A stretch of DNA of 64,000 bases from an uncultured Eudoraea sp. (GTDB taxonomy: Bacteria; Bacteroidota; Bacteroidia; Flavobacteriales; Flavobacteriaceae), in the NCBI RefSeq assembly GCF_947490415.1, contig NZ_CANLGX010000004.1, positions 248,001 through 312,000 of the forward strand, read 5' to 3'. The position numbers and the translations under genes were made by a program. Positions 53,456-62,768 of this stretch are shown here, in pieces. Numbering within the stretch: position 1 is the first letter of the stretch; each line of letters starts with the position of its first letter. The notes beneath the pieces were generated by a model. That model was not told the DNA's origin. It worked only from the letters and a program-made list of their open reading frames with translations, and ran no database searches.

Positions 53456-54013
53456 GTGAATAAGCTAAGAAAAATCATATCAGAAAATTTAACAGGGAAA
53501 AAAGTCGCCTTTCTGTTCTTTCTTACCAATCTTGTTTATGCATTCATGCTTTTTGTAACCATTCCAAAAACAGTTGCTTATTCCGGTGGAATGAAATTAT
53601 TGGATATGATGCCACAGGGATACAATTCCGAATATGTAAATGAACTTTTCAGCAAGCTTGGAGAAGAAGGCCGAGGAGTTTACTTATTTAATCAAATCCC
53701 TGTTGATATGATCTACCCTTTCCTTTTTGGAATAACCTACTCCCTGTTAATTGCCTTTTTTCTAAAAAAATTGGACAAATTAAATACCCCTTTTTTCTAT
53801 TTGTGTCTGGTCCCACTCATAGCGGGTATAGCTGACTATCTGGAAAATATTGGAATAATCACCATGATAAATGATTATCCAGACCTATCAATTACCCAAA
53901 TCAGCACAACAAACTTTTTTACGCTAATAAAGAGTCTGTCGACAACTCTATTCTTTTTGATATTGATTGTGATTATTATTGTAGTCGGAGTTAAGCGTTT
54001 AAAATTGAAATAA
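53456..54013 (+). CDS. Four-helix membrane protein, unknown function
   Basis: A 185-residue protein starting at a GTG (53456), because no in-frame ATG precedes the first helix and the frame is closed upstream at 53432. About four membrane helices are seen. I do not recognise a family. An 8-bp inverted repeat overlaps its stop codon. Confidence 0.65.
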   Translation: MNKLRKIISENLTGKKVAFLFFLTNLVYAFMLFVTIPKTVAYSGGMKLLDMMPQGYNSEYVNELFSKLGEEGRGVYLFNQIPVDMIYPFLFGITYSLLIAFFLKKLDKLNTPFFYLCLVPLIAGIADYLENIGIITMINDYPDLSITQISTTNFFTLIKSLSTTLFFLILIVIIIVVGVKRLKLK

Positions 54014-54049
54014 TCCGGCAAAAAATAATAATATGATTACCCCGGATTA
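54011..54049. repeat. 8-bp perfect inverted repeat after the membrane protein gene
   Basis: TAATCCGG (54011-54018, including the stop codon) pairs with CCGGATTA (54042-54049) across 23 bp. It may form a weak terminator or mRNA-end structure; no T-tract follows. Confidence 0.45.
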
Positions 54050-54143
54050 CCTTAGTACAAGGAACTACCTGAATCCTGATAATAGTCATAGGATTTAATA
54101 TTCAACCTATAGATTTTTGACAATATTTAATGTATATAACTAA

Positions 54144-55034
54144 ATGACCTACATTGATTATTATAAGGTTCTGGGTGTAACTAAAAAGGCTACCGAAAAT
54201 GATATTAAAAAAGCCTATCGGAAAATGGCCCGAAAATACCATCCTGATCTAAATCCGGACGATAAAGAAGCAGAAAAAAAATTCAAGGAAATAAATGAAG
54301 CCAACGAGGTTCTAAGTAATCCGGAGAATCGCAAAAAATACGATAAATACGGGAAGGACTGGAAACATGCCGAAGAATATGAAAAAGCACAGCAGCAGCA
54401 GCGGCAATATCAAAGAAGTGGCCGTCAAGGAGGCTCTGCCCAATATTCGGAGCAAGACTTTTCAGACTTCTTCAGTTCCATGTTTGGTGGAGGATCTGCA
54501 GGAGGTGGGGGTAGAAATGTACAATTCAGAGGGCAGGATTACAATGCGGAATTACAGTTGGAACTGGGAGATGTCTATCGCACCCATAAACGAACGCTGA
54601 CTGTAAATGGCAAAAATATCAGGTTAACAATTCCGGCAGGCGTTAAGAACGGACAGGTAATCAAAATTAAGGGCTATGGCGGTGAAGGAGTTAATGGTGG
54701 CCCAAAAGGGGATTTGCATATCAAATTTTCAATCCTTAATCACTCCAAATTTAAACGTGACAAGGACAACCTCTATACAACGATTGATCTGGACTTATAT
54801 AAAGCCTTATTGGGAGGGGAAGTAGTTATTGACACTTTTGATGGAAAAGTAAAGCTAAAGGTGAAGCCGGAAACAAAGAACCTGACGAAGGTAAAATTAA
54901 AAGGTAAAGGTTTCCCAGTGTACAAAAAAGAAGGTCAGTTTGGCGATTTGTACATTACGTATCACATAAAATTACCGTCAAATTTAAGCCCCAAGGAAAA
55001 GGAACTATTTGAGGAGCTGGCAAAACTAAGATAG
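54144..55034 (+). CDS. cbpA: DnaJ-type cochaperone, CbpA-like
   Basis: A 296-residue class B J-protein. The J-domain (1-70) has the DnaK-activating His33-Pro34-Asp35, then a Gly/Ser-rich stretch (about 80-128) and C-terminal substrate-binding domains (130-295). There is no zinc finger, as in CbpA. The next gene, two bases after the stop, encodes a CbpM-like modulator, as in E. coli, which supports the name. The gene would help DnaK with folding under stress. Confidence 0.9.
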   Translation: MTYIDYYKVLGVTKKATENDIKKAYRKMARKYHPDLNPDDKEAEKKFKEINEANEVLSNPENRKKYDKYGKDWKHAEEYEKAQQQQRQYQRSGRQGGSAQYSEQDFSDFFSSMFGGGSAGGGGRNVQFRGQDYNAELQLELGDVYRTHKRTLTVNGKNIRLTIPAGVKNGQVIKIKGYGGEGVNGGPKGDLHIKFSILNHSKFKRDKDNLYTTIDLDLYKALLGGEVVIDTFDGKVKLKVKPETKNLTKVKLKGKGFPVYKKEGQFGDLYITYHIKLPSNLSPKEKELFEELAKLR

Positions 55035-55036
55035 AT

Positions 55037-55336
55037 ATGGAACAAAAAGATTTTATACCAATCGTACAGTTATGCGAACATTATAGCGTGGAAATTTCAT
55101 TTTTTAATGAACTACATGATATGGGTTTAATTAATATCACAACGGTTGAAAAAACTTCTTATCTTCATCAGGAGAAGATAAGTGATGTGGAAAAAATGAT
55201 TCGAATCCATCAGGAACTAAATATAAATACTGAAGGTATAGATGCCGTTTTCAATTTGCTGCAAAAAATTGATAGTTTACAAAATGAATTGAATAAGCTT
55301 CACAATAGGCTGCGCTTATACGAAAATGATTATTGA
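55037..55336 (+). CDS. cbpM: Chaperone modulator CbpM-like protein
   Basis: A 99-residue protein of the MerR-like CbpM fold, starting with a helix-turn segment (FIPIVQLCEHYSVEISFFNEL) and ending in a helix and coiled coil (LLQKIDSLQNELNKLHNRL). In E. coli CbpM binds the CbpA J-domain and blocks its action on DnaK. Two bases separate the genes, so an equal ratio is likely. Confidence 0.85.
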   Translation: MEQKDFIPIVQLCEHYSVEISFFNELHDMGLINITTVEKTSYLHQEKISDVEKMIRIHQELNINTEGIDAVFNLLQKIDSLQNELNKLHNRLRLYENDY

Positions 55337-55398
55337 AAAAATTTAGAGGAACATTTAAGAAAGATTATTAATGACCGTATTATTCCAATATTAAATTA

Positions 55399-56334
55399 AT
55401 GAATTCCTTAGAACTCATAAGAGAATGGATGTTAGATCATCCAACTTCAACAACATTAATAAAATACTTTGTACTGGTATTGTTGATAATTGGGTTTATT
55501 CAGTTCCTTAGAAGATTCATTCGTAAAAATTTACCAAACACTAAGGTTAAATATAAGTCTCAAAAGGGAATAGAAGTCATTGGTTATTTGATCCTGGTAA
55601 TTCTTACGCTCTCCTATTTTACGGGAAATATTAAGGACTTCACAGTAGCTATTGGGCTTTTATCAGCGGGGATTGCAATTACCCTTCAGGAGTTAGTCTT
55701 AAGCATTGCAGGGTCTTTGTATATTTTCTTTGTAAAAGTGTATATACCTGGCGATAGAATAGAGATAAATGGAATTAAAGGCGATGTTATTGATGTAGAC
55801 AGCATTTATACGACTATGATGGAAATTGGGGAATGGGTTAGCAGTGATAATTACAGTGGAAGAATAATTAAATTGAGTAATGCTTTCGTTTTCAAAGGCC
55901 CTATTTATAATTATTCCAAGGATTTCCCTTTTATATGGGACGAGTTTAATTTACCTATCAGGTATGGGTCAGATGTTGAAATGGCAAAAGAAATTATAAT
56001 CAAGGTAGCCACTGAAAATTTGTCTGAATATGTAGCAAACTCCATTACTAAATGGAAGGATGTTGTTGAGCGATATTATATCGAAGATGCCAAGGTGGAA
56101 CCTACTTTGGCAATTACCATGACCGATAATTGGATTGAGTTCAACCTGAGATATATTGTCGATTATAAAAAAAGGAGGTTTACCAAACATATATTAAATG
56201 AATTGATTGGCAAAGAGTTTAAAAAAACCAATGGCAAAGTAATTTTGGCTTCTTCAACCGTTGAAATAGTGGGAATTCCAATAGTAAATATTAACGAAAA
56301 AGGTATAACTCAAACAGACAATGATAATTCCTAA
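55399..56334 (+). CDS. MscS-type mechanosensitive channel
   Basis: A 311-residue membrane protein with about three helices in the first 115 residues. The pore-lining region has VAIGLLSAGIAITLQELVLS (about 84-103), the MscS TM3 type, then a beta domain (GDRIEINGIKGDV) and a longer cytoplasmic C-terminus. It would open on membrane tension to release solutes. It is 62 bp after cbpM and its end overlaps the next gene by 14 bases. Confidence 0.9.
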   Translation: MNSLELIREWMLDHPTSTTLIKYFVLVLLIIGFIQFLRRFIRKNLPNTKVKYKSQKGIEVIGYLILVILTLSYFTGNIKDFTVAIGLLSAGIAITLQELVLSIAGSLYIFFVKVYIPGDRIEINGIKGDVIDVDSIYTTMMEIGEWVSSDNYSGRIIKLSNAFVFKGPIYNYSKDFPFIWDEFNLPIRYGSDVEMAKEIIIKVATENLSEYVANSITKWKDVVERYYIEDAKVEPTLAITMTDNWIEFNLRYIVDYKKRRFTKHILNELIGKEFKKTNGKVILASSTVEIVGIPIVNINEKGITQTDNDNS

Positions 56335-57907
56335 ACAAAATTTCATCCCCTTCTTTTTAATTTCACTGCTAATTTCATGTAGCTCACCGCAAAAAGGGGA
56401 TCAAAAAATTGATTCAGCTGCCAAATCCGTCTCCACATCCTATGACCCTCCTATTTTCTACAATGACAATCGTGTGGAAAAGATAAAGAGTATTTCTGGC
56501 GAAATGCAGGAACTGATGGAGGAACATTCAAAAGAGCGCAAAATACCCGGGGTTGCATACGGCATAGTAATAGATAGTGAACTCATTCTTGCAGGGGCTA
56601 CCGGGCTGCTTGATATTACAAAGGAACTACCCGCAACTACCGGGTCTGCATTTCGAATAGCATCGATGACCAAAAGCTTTACGGCTATGGCTATTATGAA
56701 ACTGCGAGATGAAGGAAAATTATCACTCAGTGATCCGGTCGCTGATTATATCCCCGAAATGGCATCACTGAAATATCTCACTTCTGATTCTCCTGTCATT
56801 GATATTGAAAACCTCATGACAATGACAGCCGGCTTCCCGGAAGATAATCCCTGGGGGGACCGTCAATTAGATGAGTCGGATCAAATGCTCATAAATCTTC
56901 TTGCTGAAGGTATCGCATTTTCTAACCCTCCCTCCTATACATTTGAATACAGTAATACGGGATATGCCCTATTAGGTAATATTATTAGCCATGTCTCCGG
57001 AATGCCTTATCAGCAATATATCACAGAGAATATTTTACTGCCACTTGGTATGAAGCATACCTATTGGGAATATGATAAAATTCCAAAGGAACAGTTGGCG
57101 ATTGGATACCGGTGGGAAGATGATCAATGGAAACCTGAACCCATGCTTCATGACGGATCTTACGGTGCCATGGGAGGATTAATAACTTCTATAGAAGACT
57201 TTAGCAAATATGTTAGTTTTCACCTTTCTGCCTGGCCACCCAGGAGCGATGCGGATAACGGACCCGTTCAGAGAAGTACGTTGAGAGAAATGCATACGCC
57301 TCAATTTTCAAGCTTAAATAAGGAAGCCACAGACTTCAACGAGAAACCTTGCGCAACTGTATCCGGCTATGGATACGGATTAGGGATCCATACTAATTGT
57401 AAAGGCCTAAAATTGATCAGACATGGGGGTGCACTACCCGGTTTTGGAAGTAATTATGTATTTTATCCAGACTACGGAGTTGGGATAATGGCCTTTGGTA
57501 ATCTTACCTATACAGCTCCATGGCCCCTTAAAAAAATAGAAAAATTACTATTTGAAAACCTGGACTTAGAGCCTCGAAAACTTCCCGCATCAGCTATTTT
57601 AAGGGAAAGACAGCAACAAGTAAGTCAATTAATTCAATACTGGAGTCCTGATTTGGAAGTGGAACTGTTGGCAGAAAACTTTTATATGGATAAATCCCGG
57701 GCCCACAGGATGGCGGAGGCAAAAGAAATTTTTGACAAAGCAGGTACAGTTCTCAGCACGAATGAAATTAAACCCGAAAATCAACTCAGAGGTAGATTTA
57801 GCATTAAAGCGGAGAACGGAGTCATTAATGTTTTTTTTACACTTACGCCTGAAAAAGAAGCGAAATTACAGCAACTTAATGTATCATTTGAACCTGGAGA
57901 ATCCTAA
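56321..57907 (+). CDS. Beta-lactamase-family serine hydrolase lipoprotein
   Basis: A 528-residue protein with a lipoprotein signal (FFLISLLISC, Cys20). Active-site motifs of class C-type penicillin-recognising enzymes are S115-x-x-K118 (ASMTKSF), Y-S-N in EYSNTGYAL and H-G-G in RHGGALPGF. It would act as an esterase or D-peptidase rather than a true beta-lactamase. The C-terminal part (about 430-528) has no match that I recognise. Its start lies inside the MscS gene by 14 bases, so translation is coupled. Confidence 0.9.
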   Translation: MIIPKQNFIPFFLISLLISCSSPQKGDQKIDSAAKSVSTSYDPPIFYNDNRVEKIKSISGEMQELMEEHSKERKIPGVAYGIVIDSELILAGATGLLDITKELPATTGSAFRIASMTKSFTAMAIMKLRDEGKLSLSDPVADYIPEMASLKYLTSDSPVIDIENLMTMTAGFPEDNPWGDRQLDESDQMLINLLAEGIAFSNPPSYTFEYSNTGYALLGNIISHVSGMPYQQYITENILLPLGMKHTYWEYDKIPKEQLAIGYRWEDDQWKPEPMLHDGSYGAMGGLITSIEDFSKYVSFHLSAWPPRSDADNGPVQRSTLREMHTPQFSSLNKEATDFNEKPCATVSGYGYGLGIHTNCKGLKLIRHGGALPGFGSNYVFYPDYGVGIMAFGNLTYTAPWPLKKIEKLLFENLDLEPRKLPASAILRERQQQVSQLIQYWSPDLEVELLAENFYMDKSRAHRMAEAKEIFDKAGTVLSTNEIKPENQLRGRFSIKAENGVINVFFTLTPEKEAKLQQLNVSFEPGES

Positions 57908-57910
57908 AAG

Positions 57911-57940
57911 AAGTAAAGAGTGCAATCGCACTCTTTACTT
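57911..57940. terminator. Bidirectional terminator between convergent genes
   Basis: AAGTAAAGAGTGC, loop AATC, GCACTCTTTACTT: thirteen perfect pairs between the serine hydrolase and the - strand GTPase gene, whose stops are 63 bp apart. The A-rich left arm and its flank give T-rich RNA ends in the - direction. Confidence 0.8.
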
Positions 57941-57970
57941 GTACTTAGAGAAATAACATATCTTTAAAGC

Positions 57971-59335
57971 CTATTCAACCATCTCTTCTATTCCGGTTTC
58001 TATATTGTGCTTTATTAAAAACTCCTCAACCACTTCTTCCAGGCTGGGTTTCCCAATAGATTGAAGGTCATAAAAAACCCGGGTGCTTGGTTTTCTAATA
58101 TTTATCACCCTGTTTAAATCTATAGGCGTACCAATAACTACTGCATCGCAATCACAACTATTTATAGTCACTTCCAAATCCCTGAGTTGGTGAACACCAT
58201 ATCCCATGGCCGGTAATAATTTTCCAATTTTCGGATAAGTCTCAAAGGTATCCTTCAATTGCCCTACAAGGTATGGCCTGGGATCTACGATCTCAGAAGC
58301 CCCAAATTTTTCAGCAGCCAAAGTACCTGCCCCAAGTTTCATGCCTCCATGAGTTAATGTTGGTCCATCTTCTACCACCAACACCCTTTTATTTCGGATT
58401 ACGGAAGGATCTTCAACACTTATTGGCGAGGCAGCATCAATTACAATTGCGTTTGGAACAACTTGAGTAATTAATCTTCGGAGTTTATCAATATTTTTGG
58501 GGCGTGCACTGTCTATTTTATTAATAATAACAATATCAGACATCCTTAAAGTGACTTCTCCAGGATAATATTTTGTTCCATGGCCTACTCTGTGAGGATC
58601 CGTAACGGTAATATGCAAATCAGACACGTAGAATGGAAAATCATTGTTTCCTCCATCCCATACAATGATATCACAACCATCCGGATCATTCTCAGCCGCC
58701 CTTATAATATCTTCATAATCCACTCCTGCATAAATGACATTTCCTCTGACAATATGAGGTTCGTATTCTTCCATTTCTTCAATGGTACAGTCGTATTTCT
58801 CCAGATCTTCGAGGCGGGCATAGCGCTGTACCCTCTGTGCCTCAAGATCTCCATAGGGCATAGGGTGCCGGATAGCCACGACTTTAAGTCCATTTTCAAT
58901 TAGGATTTCAATCAATCGCCTGGCAGTCTGACTCTTACCACAACCTGTTCGGGTTGCGCCAACACTAATTAGTGGTTTAGTGCTCTTAACCGAGGTTTCT
59001 TTTCTGCCCAGTAAGACAAAATTTGCACCCGCAGTATTTACCAGGGCACTTTTATGCATTAGCTGTTCATAGGAGACATCCGAATAAGAAAAAACAACAT
59101 CATCAATTTTGAGATCAACAATTAATTGTATAAGGTCTTTTTCATCATAAATTGGTATGCCGGAAGGATATAATTCTCCCGCCAGTGAAGGTGGGTATTT
59201 ACGATTTAAGATATTAGGAATTTGTGCTGCCGTAAAAGCTACTACCTCATAGCTCTCATTATCCCGGTATACGGTATTGAAGTTGTGAAAATCACGGCCG
59301 GCAGCTCCCATGATAAGGATTCTTTTTTTTATCAT
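57971..59335 (-). CDS. Cyclic 2,3-diphosphoglycerate synthetase-like GTPase
   Basis: A 454-residue protein of the cyclic 2,3-diphosphoglycerate synthetase family. The start KRILIMGAAGRDFHNF is family typical. The P-loop GATRTGCGKS is at residues 126-135, with NKID and a C-terminal DLQSIG-type segment. In methanogens the enzyme makes cyclic 2,3-diphosphoglycerate, a thermoprotectant, from 2,3-diphosphoglycerate. Bacterial copies are known but their product is not proven. It is alone on the - strand and divergent from the DUF4377 gene. Confidence 0.85.
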   Translation of the reverse strand: MIKKRILIMGAAGRDFHNFNTVYRDNESYEVVAFTAAQIPNILNRKYPPSLAGELYPSGIPIYDEKDLIQLIVDLKIDDVVFSYSDVSYEQLMHKSALVNTAGANFVLLGRKETSVKSTKPLISVGATRTGCGKSQTARRLIEILIENGLKVVAIRHPMPYGDLEAQRVQRYARLEDLEKYDCTIEEMEEYEPHIVRGNVIYAGVDYEDIIRAAENDPDGCDIIVWDGGNNDFPFYVSDLHITVTDPHRVGHGTKYYPGEVTLRMSDIVIINKIDSARPKNIDKLRRLITQVVPNAIVIDAASPISVEDPSVIRNKRVLVVEDGPTLTHGGMKLGAGTLAAEKFGASEIVDPRPYLVGQLKDTFETYPKIGKLLPAMGYGVHQLRDLEVTINSCDCDAVVIGTPIDLNRVINIRKPSTRVFYDLQSIGKPSLEEVVEEFLIKHNIETGIEEMVE

Positions 59336-59396
59336 GTTAATTAATTTTTAGATACATTTATTCCTTCGAAGATATCCTAAGATTAATGCACTGGAA

Positions 59397-60128
59397 ATGA
59401 TAAAAATCATATTCAACGCCGCACATATGAAAACAACTAATAATATGGTTAAAAGTTATCTGACAATTTTAATGGTTTTTGCTGCTATTTTTATTTTGGA
59501 AGGCTGTAGCTCTCAAAAAAGCACTATTTATTGGGTAAACAGCGTGAAAAATAACTGCACCAATGGCGCAGGTCAGACGAAATGCTTAATGATTCATAAA
59601 GGTGATTCCATAGACACGCCACAGTGGGAATTATTCTATGCCGAAATTGAGGGATTTACTTGGGAACCCGGATACTTTCAGAAAATAGAACTTAAAGAAG
59701 AAATTTTGGATAAAGAAAATTTACCGGCAGATGCATCCGGCATTAAATACTCTTTAATAAATGTCCTGGAAAAACAAAAGGATAGCCGTTTTGACCTGAA
59801 TGCAAAGTGGATCTTGTACAGTATCCATGGAAATCTCATCAGTCCGGGCAACCCTCTTCCAACCATAGAATTCAAACTTTCTGAAATGAGGGTTTTTGGA
59901 AACAATGGCTGCAATAACTATTCGGGAAGCATTGAAAACATAACTTCAGATACAATAACATTTGGTCCTGTGATGAGTACAAAAATGATGTGTATGGAAA
60001 TGGCTGTCCCGGATACTTTTGACCAGGCTCTGTTCAAATCATTAAATTACAAGGTCGATAATCAATTTCTTAAATTCACCGATGGCAACGGAAATGAAAC
60101 TTTGTCTTTTAAAAAAGAAGATTTATAA
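59397..60128 (+). CDS. DUF4377-META domain lipoprotein
   Basis: A 243-residue lipoprotein; several ATG codons are in frame (59397, 59427, 59445), and the last, MVKSYLTILM, gives the most typical signal peptide, with Cys in LEGC. DUF4377 (YWVNSVKNNC ... LMIHKGD) occupies about 45-125, and a META domain (WILYSIHGN, then NGCNNYSGS and MMCMEMAVP) about 140-240. META domains are related to heat-shock protein HslJ, important for novobiocin resistance and outer-membrane health. The function is probably envelope stress. Confidence 0.85.
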   Translation: MIKIIFNAAHMKTTNNMVKSYLTILMVFAAIFILEGCSSQKSTIYWVNSVKNNCTNGAGQTKCLMIHKGDSIDTPQWELFYAEIEGFTWEPGYFQKIELKEEILDKENLPADASGIKYSLINVLEKQKDSRFDLNAKWILYSIHGNLISPGNPLPTIEFKLSEMRVFGNNGCNNYSGSIENITSDTITFGPVMSTKMMCMEMAVPDTFDQALFKSLNYKVDNQFLKFTDGNGNETLSFKKEDL

Positions 60129-60227
60129 AAGCCCGGTAATTCTAAAATACCACAAGGACTGTGCTGGAGCGAGGTTGTCTACAAAAGAAAAAGATTATAT
60201 TAGCCTACGGATTCAATAGCACGTTTT

Positions 60228-62687
60228 ATGTTTGCAAAATTTAAATTACTCTTAAGTTTATTCCTCGTTTGTGGCGCATTGTTAACTCCGGCAGCCATAC
60301 TATCACAAGTACCTTCAGAAACAAAGACAATTGATTCAACTTTGGTCAATCAGCCAAAGGCCATTCCTGTGATTAATATTATACAGGAAATGGAGCTAAT
60401 CAATAAGCAATTAAAGCAGATTGAGAACAAAATAGAGCCAAAGAAAAGGGTCATTGAAATTGATTCTCTTCTCCCTGTTTATGAAGCACTGATAAAAGAA
60501 CGGCAGAGTTATGTTCAAAACTTTATCAAAGCGAATCCAAATAGGCAAAAAATAGATAATCAAATCAATAGATGGAACGGTTATCGGGATTATTTAAATA
60601 GTTGGGAAAGCACAATTAATGTTTATGAAGAACGAAATACCATATTAGCTGAGAATATAATATCCAAAGAGAAAATATGGGAGTTGACTTATCAAAATGC
60701 CATTGAGAAAAATGTTCCGCCCGAACTTTTAATAAACATAAAAAGTGTATTAGACGAAGTAGTGAGAGTCAATGAAATATTTAAAAATGAAAACATTTAC
60801 TTTCTAAAACTTGAGTCCAAAATTAACGATCAGATCTTAATTATTGATAAAGTCATTGAGGAATTGATTGCTTTAAAAAATTCAGATGTTTATCAGCTCT
60901 TTTATTTACGTCATCCAACTTTATGGAAGACCTCATTTAAAATAAATAAAACAGATTCTTCTGAAAGAGCAGGTGTCGAATCTGTTTCGGATAATATTAG
61001 AAATATTTTCAACTTTGCTAAATCCAGCGAAAATGATATTTACCTCTTTCTGGTTGTTATTGGTCTGTTAATAGCCGGGGTGATATATATTAAAAAGGCA
61101 TACCTTAAATATGACATAAAAGAACCACAGGATGATCGGCAAAAAGCAAAAGATCTCATTGTAAATAAAACTGTTTGGGGGATTGTGTTTATTTCTATTT
61201 TATGCGCAAAATTTTTCTTTATAAATACCCCTCAGCTTTTTGATGACATCTTAGCCTTTTTAATGCTTGTTTGTGCATTGCCTTTGGTGCAGCACTATAT
61301 GGATAAACGGTTTAAAAACATCATCTACTTTGTCATTTTTATTTTTATTTTGGATACTGCTAAAACCTATTTTTGGTTTGCATCTCCTCATTACAGAATA
61401 TACCTCCTTGTTGAGGCCGTATTAGTTGCGGCAATTCTACTTTACTTTACCTATCCATATTTGAAGACAAGAAATTTATTCCAAAATCAATTCGGTGGTT
61501 TTTTGATAAGACTTACTCCAGTGGTTTATCTTTTAGTGATCATTTCAATTGTCTCGAATATTTTAGGATATACAAACCTTACAGATCTAACCATAAAAAT
61601 TTGCACACAGAGTAGTGAATTGACCATCGTCTTTTATGCCATTTTGAAAATGGCTAATGGAATTGCTTTGGGCACCATACACAACCATTTTGGCAGAAAA
61701 GAGAATTTCGATCCAATTAAAAAAAGGACTTTAGAATTAAAAATATTGCAAATCTTAAAGGTCTTTGTTGCCATATTATGGGCTGTCTATTTTCTTAAAA
61801 TGATAGATCTGTTAAGACCACTTTCAGATTTTATTAATGGTGTACTTTCTGAACCTTACAAAGTAGGCAGTATTACCTTTACACTGGGCATTATACTTAC
61901 ATTTATTGCTATCCTCGTGGTATCATTTCTTATTACCAGTTTCATTTCATTTCTTTTGGATGGTAAAGATGTTAAATTAAAAATACTAAAACTGCCGAAA
62001 GGAATTCCCGCTGCCATCTCATTGGTAATCCGATATTTTATACTGGCATTTGGTTTTATATTGGCTTTTTCCTCCCTTGGTATAGATTTGAGTAAATTTA
62101 ATTTAATGGCAGGCGCCCTTGGTTTGGGTATCGGTTTTGGGTTGCAAAACATTATATCGAATTTTATTTCCGGTATAATATTAGTTTTTGAAAGGCCAAT
62201 TTTACCTGGTGATACCGTAGAGGTCAACAATTTGCTTGGTACGGTAAATAAAATAGGGGTACGCTCATCGCGGATAAGTACCTATGATGGTGCAGAAGTA
62301 GTTGTTCCAAATAATAATTTAATTTCAAATGATCTTATAAACTGGACACTTTCTGATACTATTAAACGAATTGAAATAGTCGTGGGAACTACTTACAAGT
62401 CAGACCCTAACGAGATTATTGAAGTTTTAACGCAAGTAGCTAATGAGCATAAGGATGTCCTGAAAACCCCACCTGCCAGAGCTCTTTTTACTGACTTTGG
62501 CGAAAGTGCATTAAACTTTAAGGTGCTTTTCTGGGTTTATTTTGAAAATGGCTTACAAACAAAAAGTGATATATCTGTTGCCATTTACAACAGATTTAAA
62601 GAACTCGATATAGAAATCCCTTACCCTCAACGGGTAGTTCATTTACCGCAGGGACTTAAAGACATCCAAAAGAGAGAAACGAGATAA
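60228..62687 (+). CDS. Large mechanosensitive channel, MscK-like
   Basis: An 819-residue MscS-superfamily protein. It starts with a signal peptide (about 1-27), then a periplasmic helical, coiled-coil region (about 50-250), followed by eight to ten membrane helices (265-640) and the MscS core: GLGIGFGLQNIISNFISG (about 642-659), GDTVEVNNLLGTV and EVVVPNNNLIS. The long N-terminal region is as in MscK/MscM. A P1 peptidase gene follows after 81 bp. Confidence 0.92.
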   Translation: MFAKFKLLLSLFLVCGALLTPAAILSQVPSETKTIDSTLVNQPKAIPVINIIQEMELINKQLKQIENKIEPKKRVIEIDSLLPVYEALIKERQSYVQNFIKANPNRQKIDNQINRWNGYRDYLNSWESTINVYEERNTILAENIISKEKIWELTYQNAIEKNVPPELLINIKSVLDEVVRVNEIFKNENIYFLKLESKINDQILIIDKVIEELIALKNSDVYQLFYLRHPTLWKTSFKINKTDSSERAGVESVSDNIRNIFNFAKSSENDIYLFLVVIGLLIAGVIYIKKAYLKYDIKEPQDDRQKAKDLIVNKTVWGIVFISILCAKFFFINTPQLFDDILAFLMLVCALPLVQHYMDKRFKNIIYFVIFIFILDTAKTYFWFASPHYRIYLLVEAVLVAAILLYFTYPYLKTRNLFQNQFGGFLIRLTPVVYLLVIISIVSNILGYTNLTDLTIKICTQSSELTIVFYAILKMANGIALGTIHNHFGRKENFDPIKKRTLELKILQILKVFVAILWAVYFLKMIDLLRPLSDFINGVLSEPYKVGSITFTLGIILTFIAILVVSFLITSFISFLLDGKDVKLKILKLPKGIPAAISLVIRYFILAFGFILAFSSLGIDLSKFNLMAGALGLGIGFGLQNIISNFISGIILVFERPILPGDTVEVNNLLGTVNKIGVRSSRISTYDGAEVVVPNNNLISNDLINWTLSDTIKRIEIVVGTTYKSDPNEIIEVLTQVANEHKDVLKTPPARALFTDFGESALNFKVLFWVYFENGLQTKSDISVAIYNRFKELDIEIPYPQRVVHLPQGLKDIQKRETR

Positions 62688-62768
62688 TATCCCCCAAAGA
62701 GCAGAAACCAGAACGAGGTTCGTAAAAACATATAGGATTATCTAAATGTTAATCTAATCTGATTTACT

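Noticed and set aside
56321-57907. Reading the serine hydrolase as MlrB and the region as an mlr microcystin cluster
   Set aside because: It is 7 kb from the MlrC-like gene in another operon, and no MlrA or MlrD-type gene is present.
61856-62230. 124-residue - strand frame within the MscK-like gene
   Set aside because: It is opposite the conserved MscS core, which explains its openness; the protein is proline and lysine rich without domain features.
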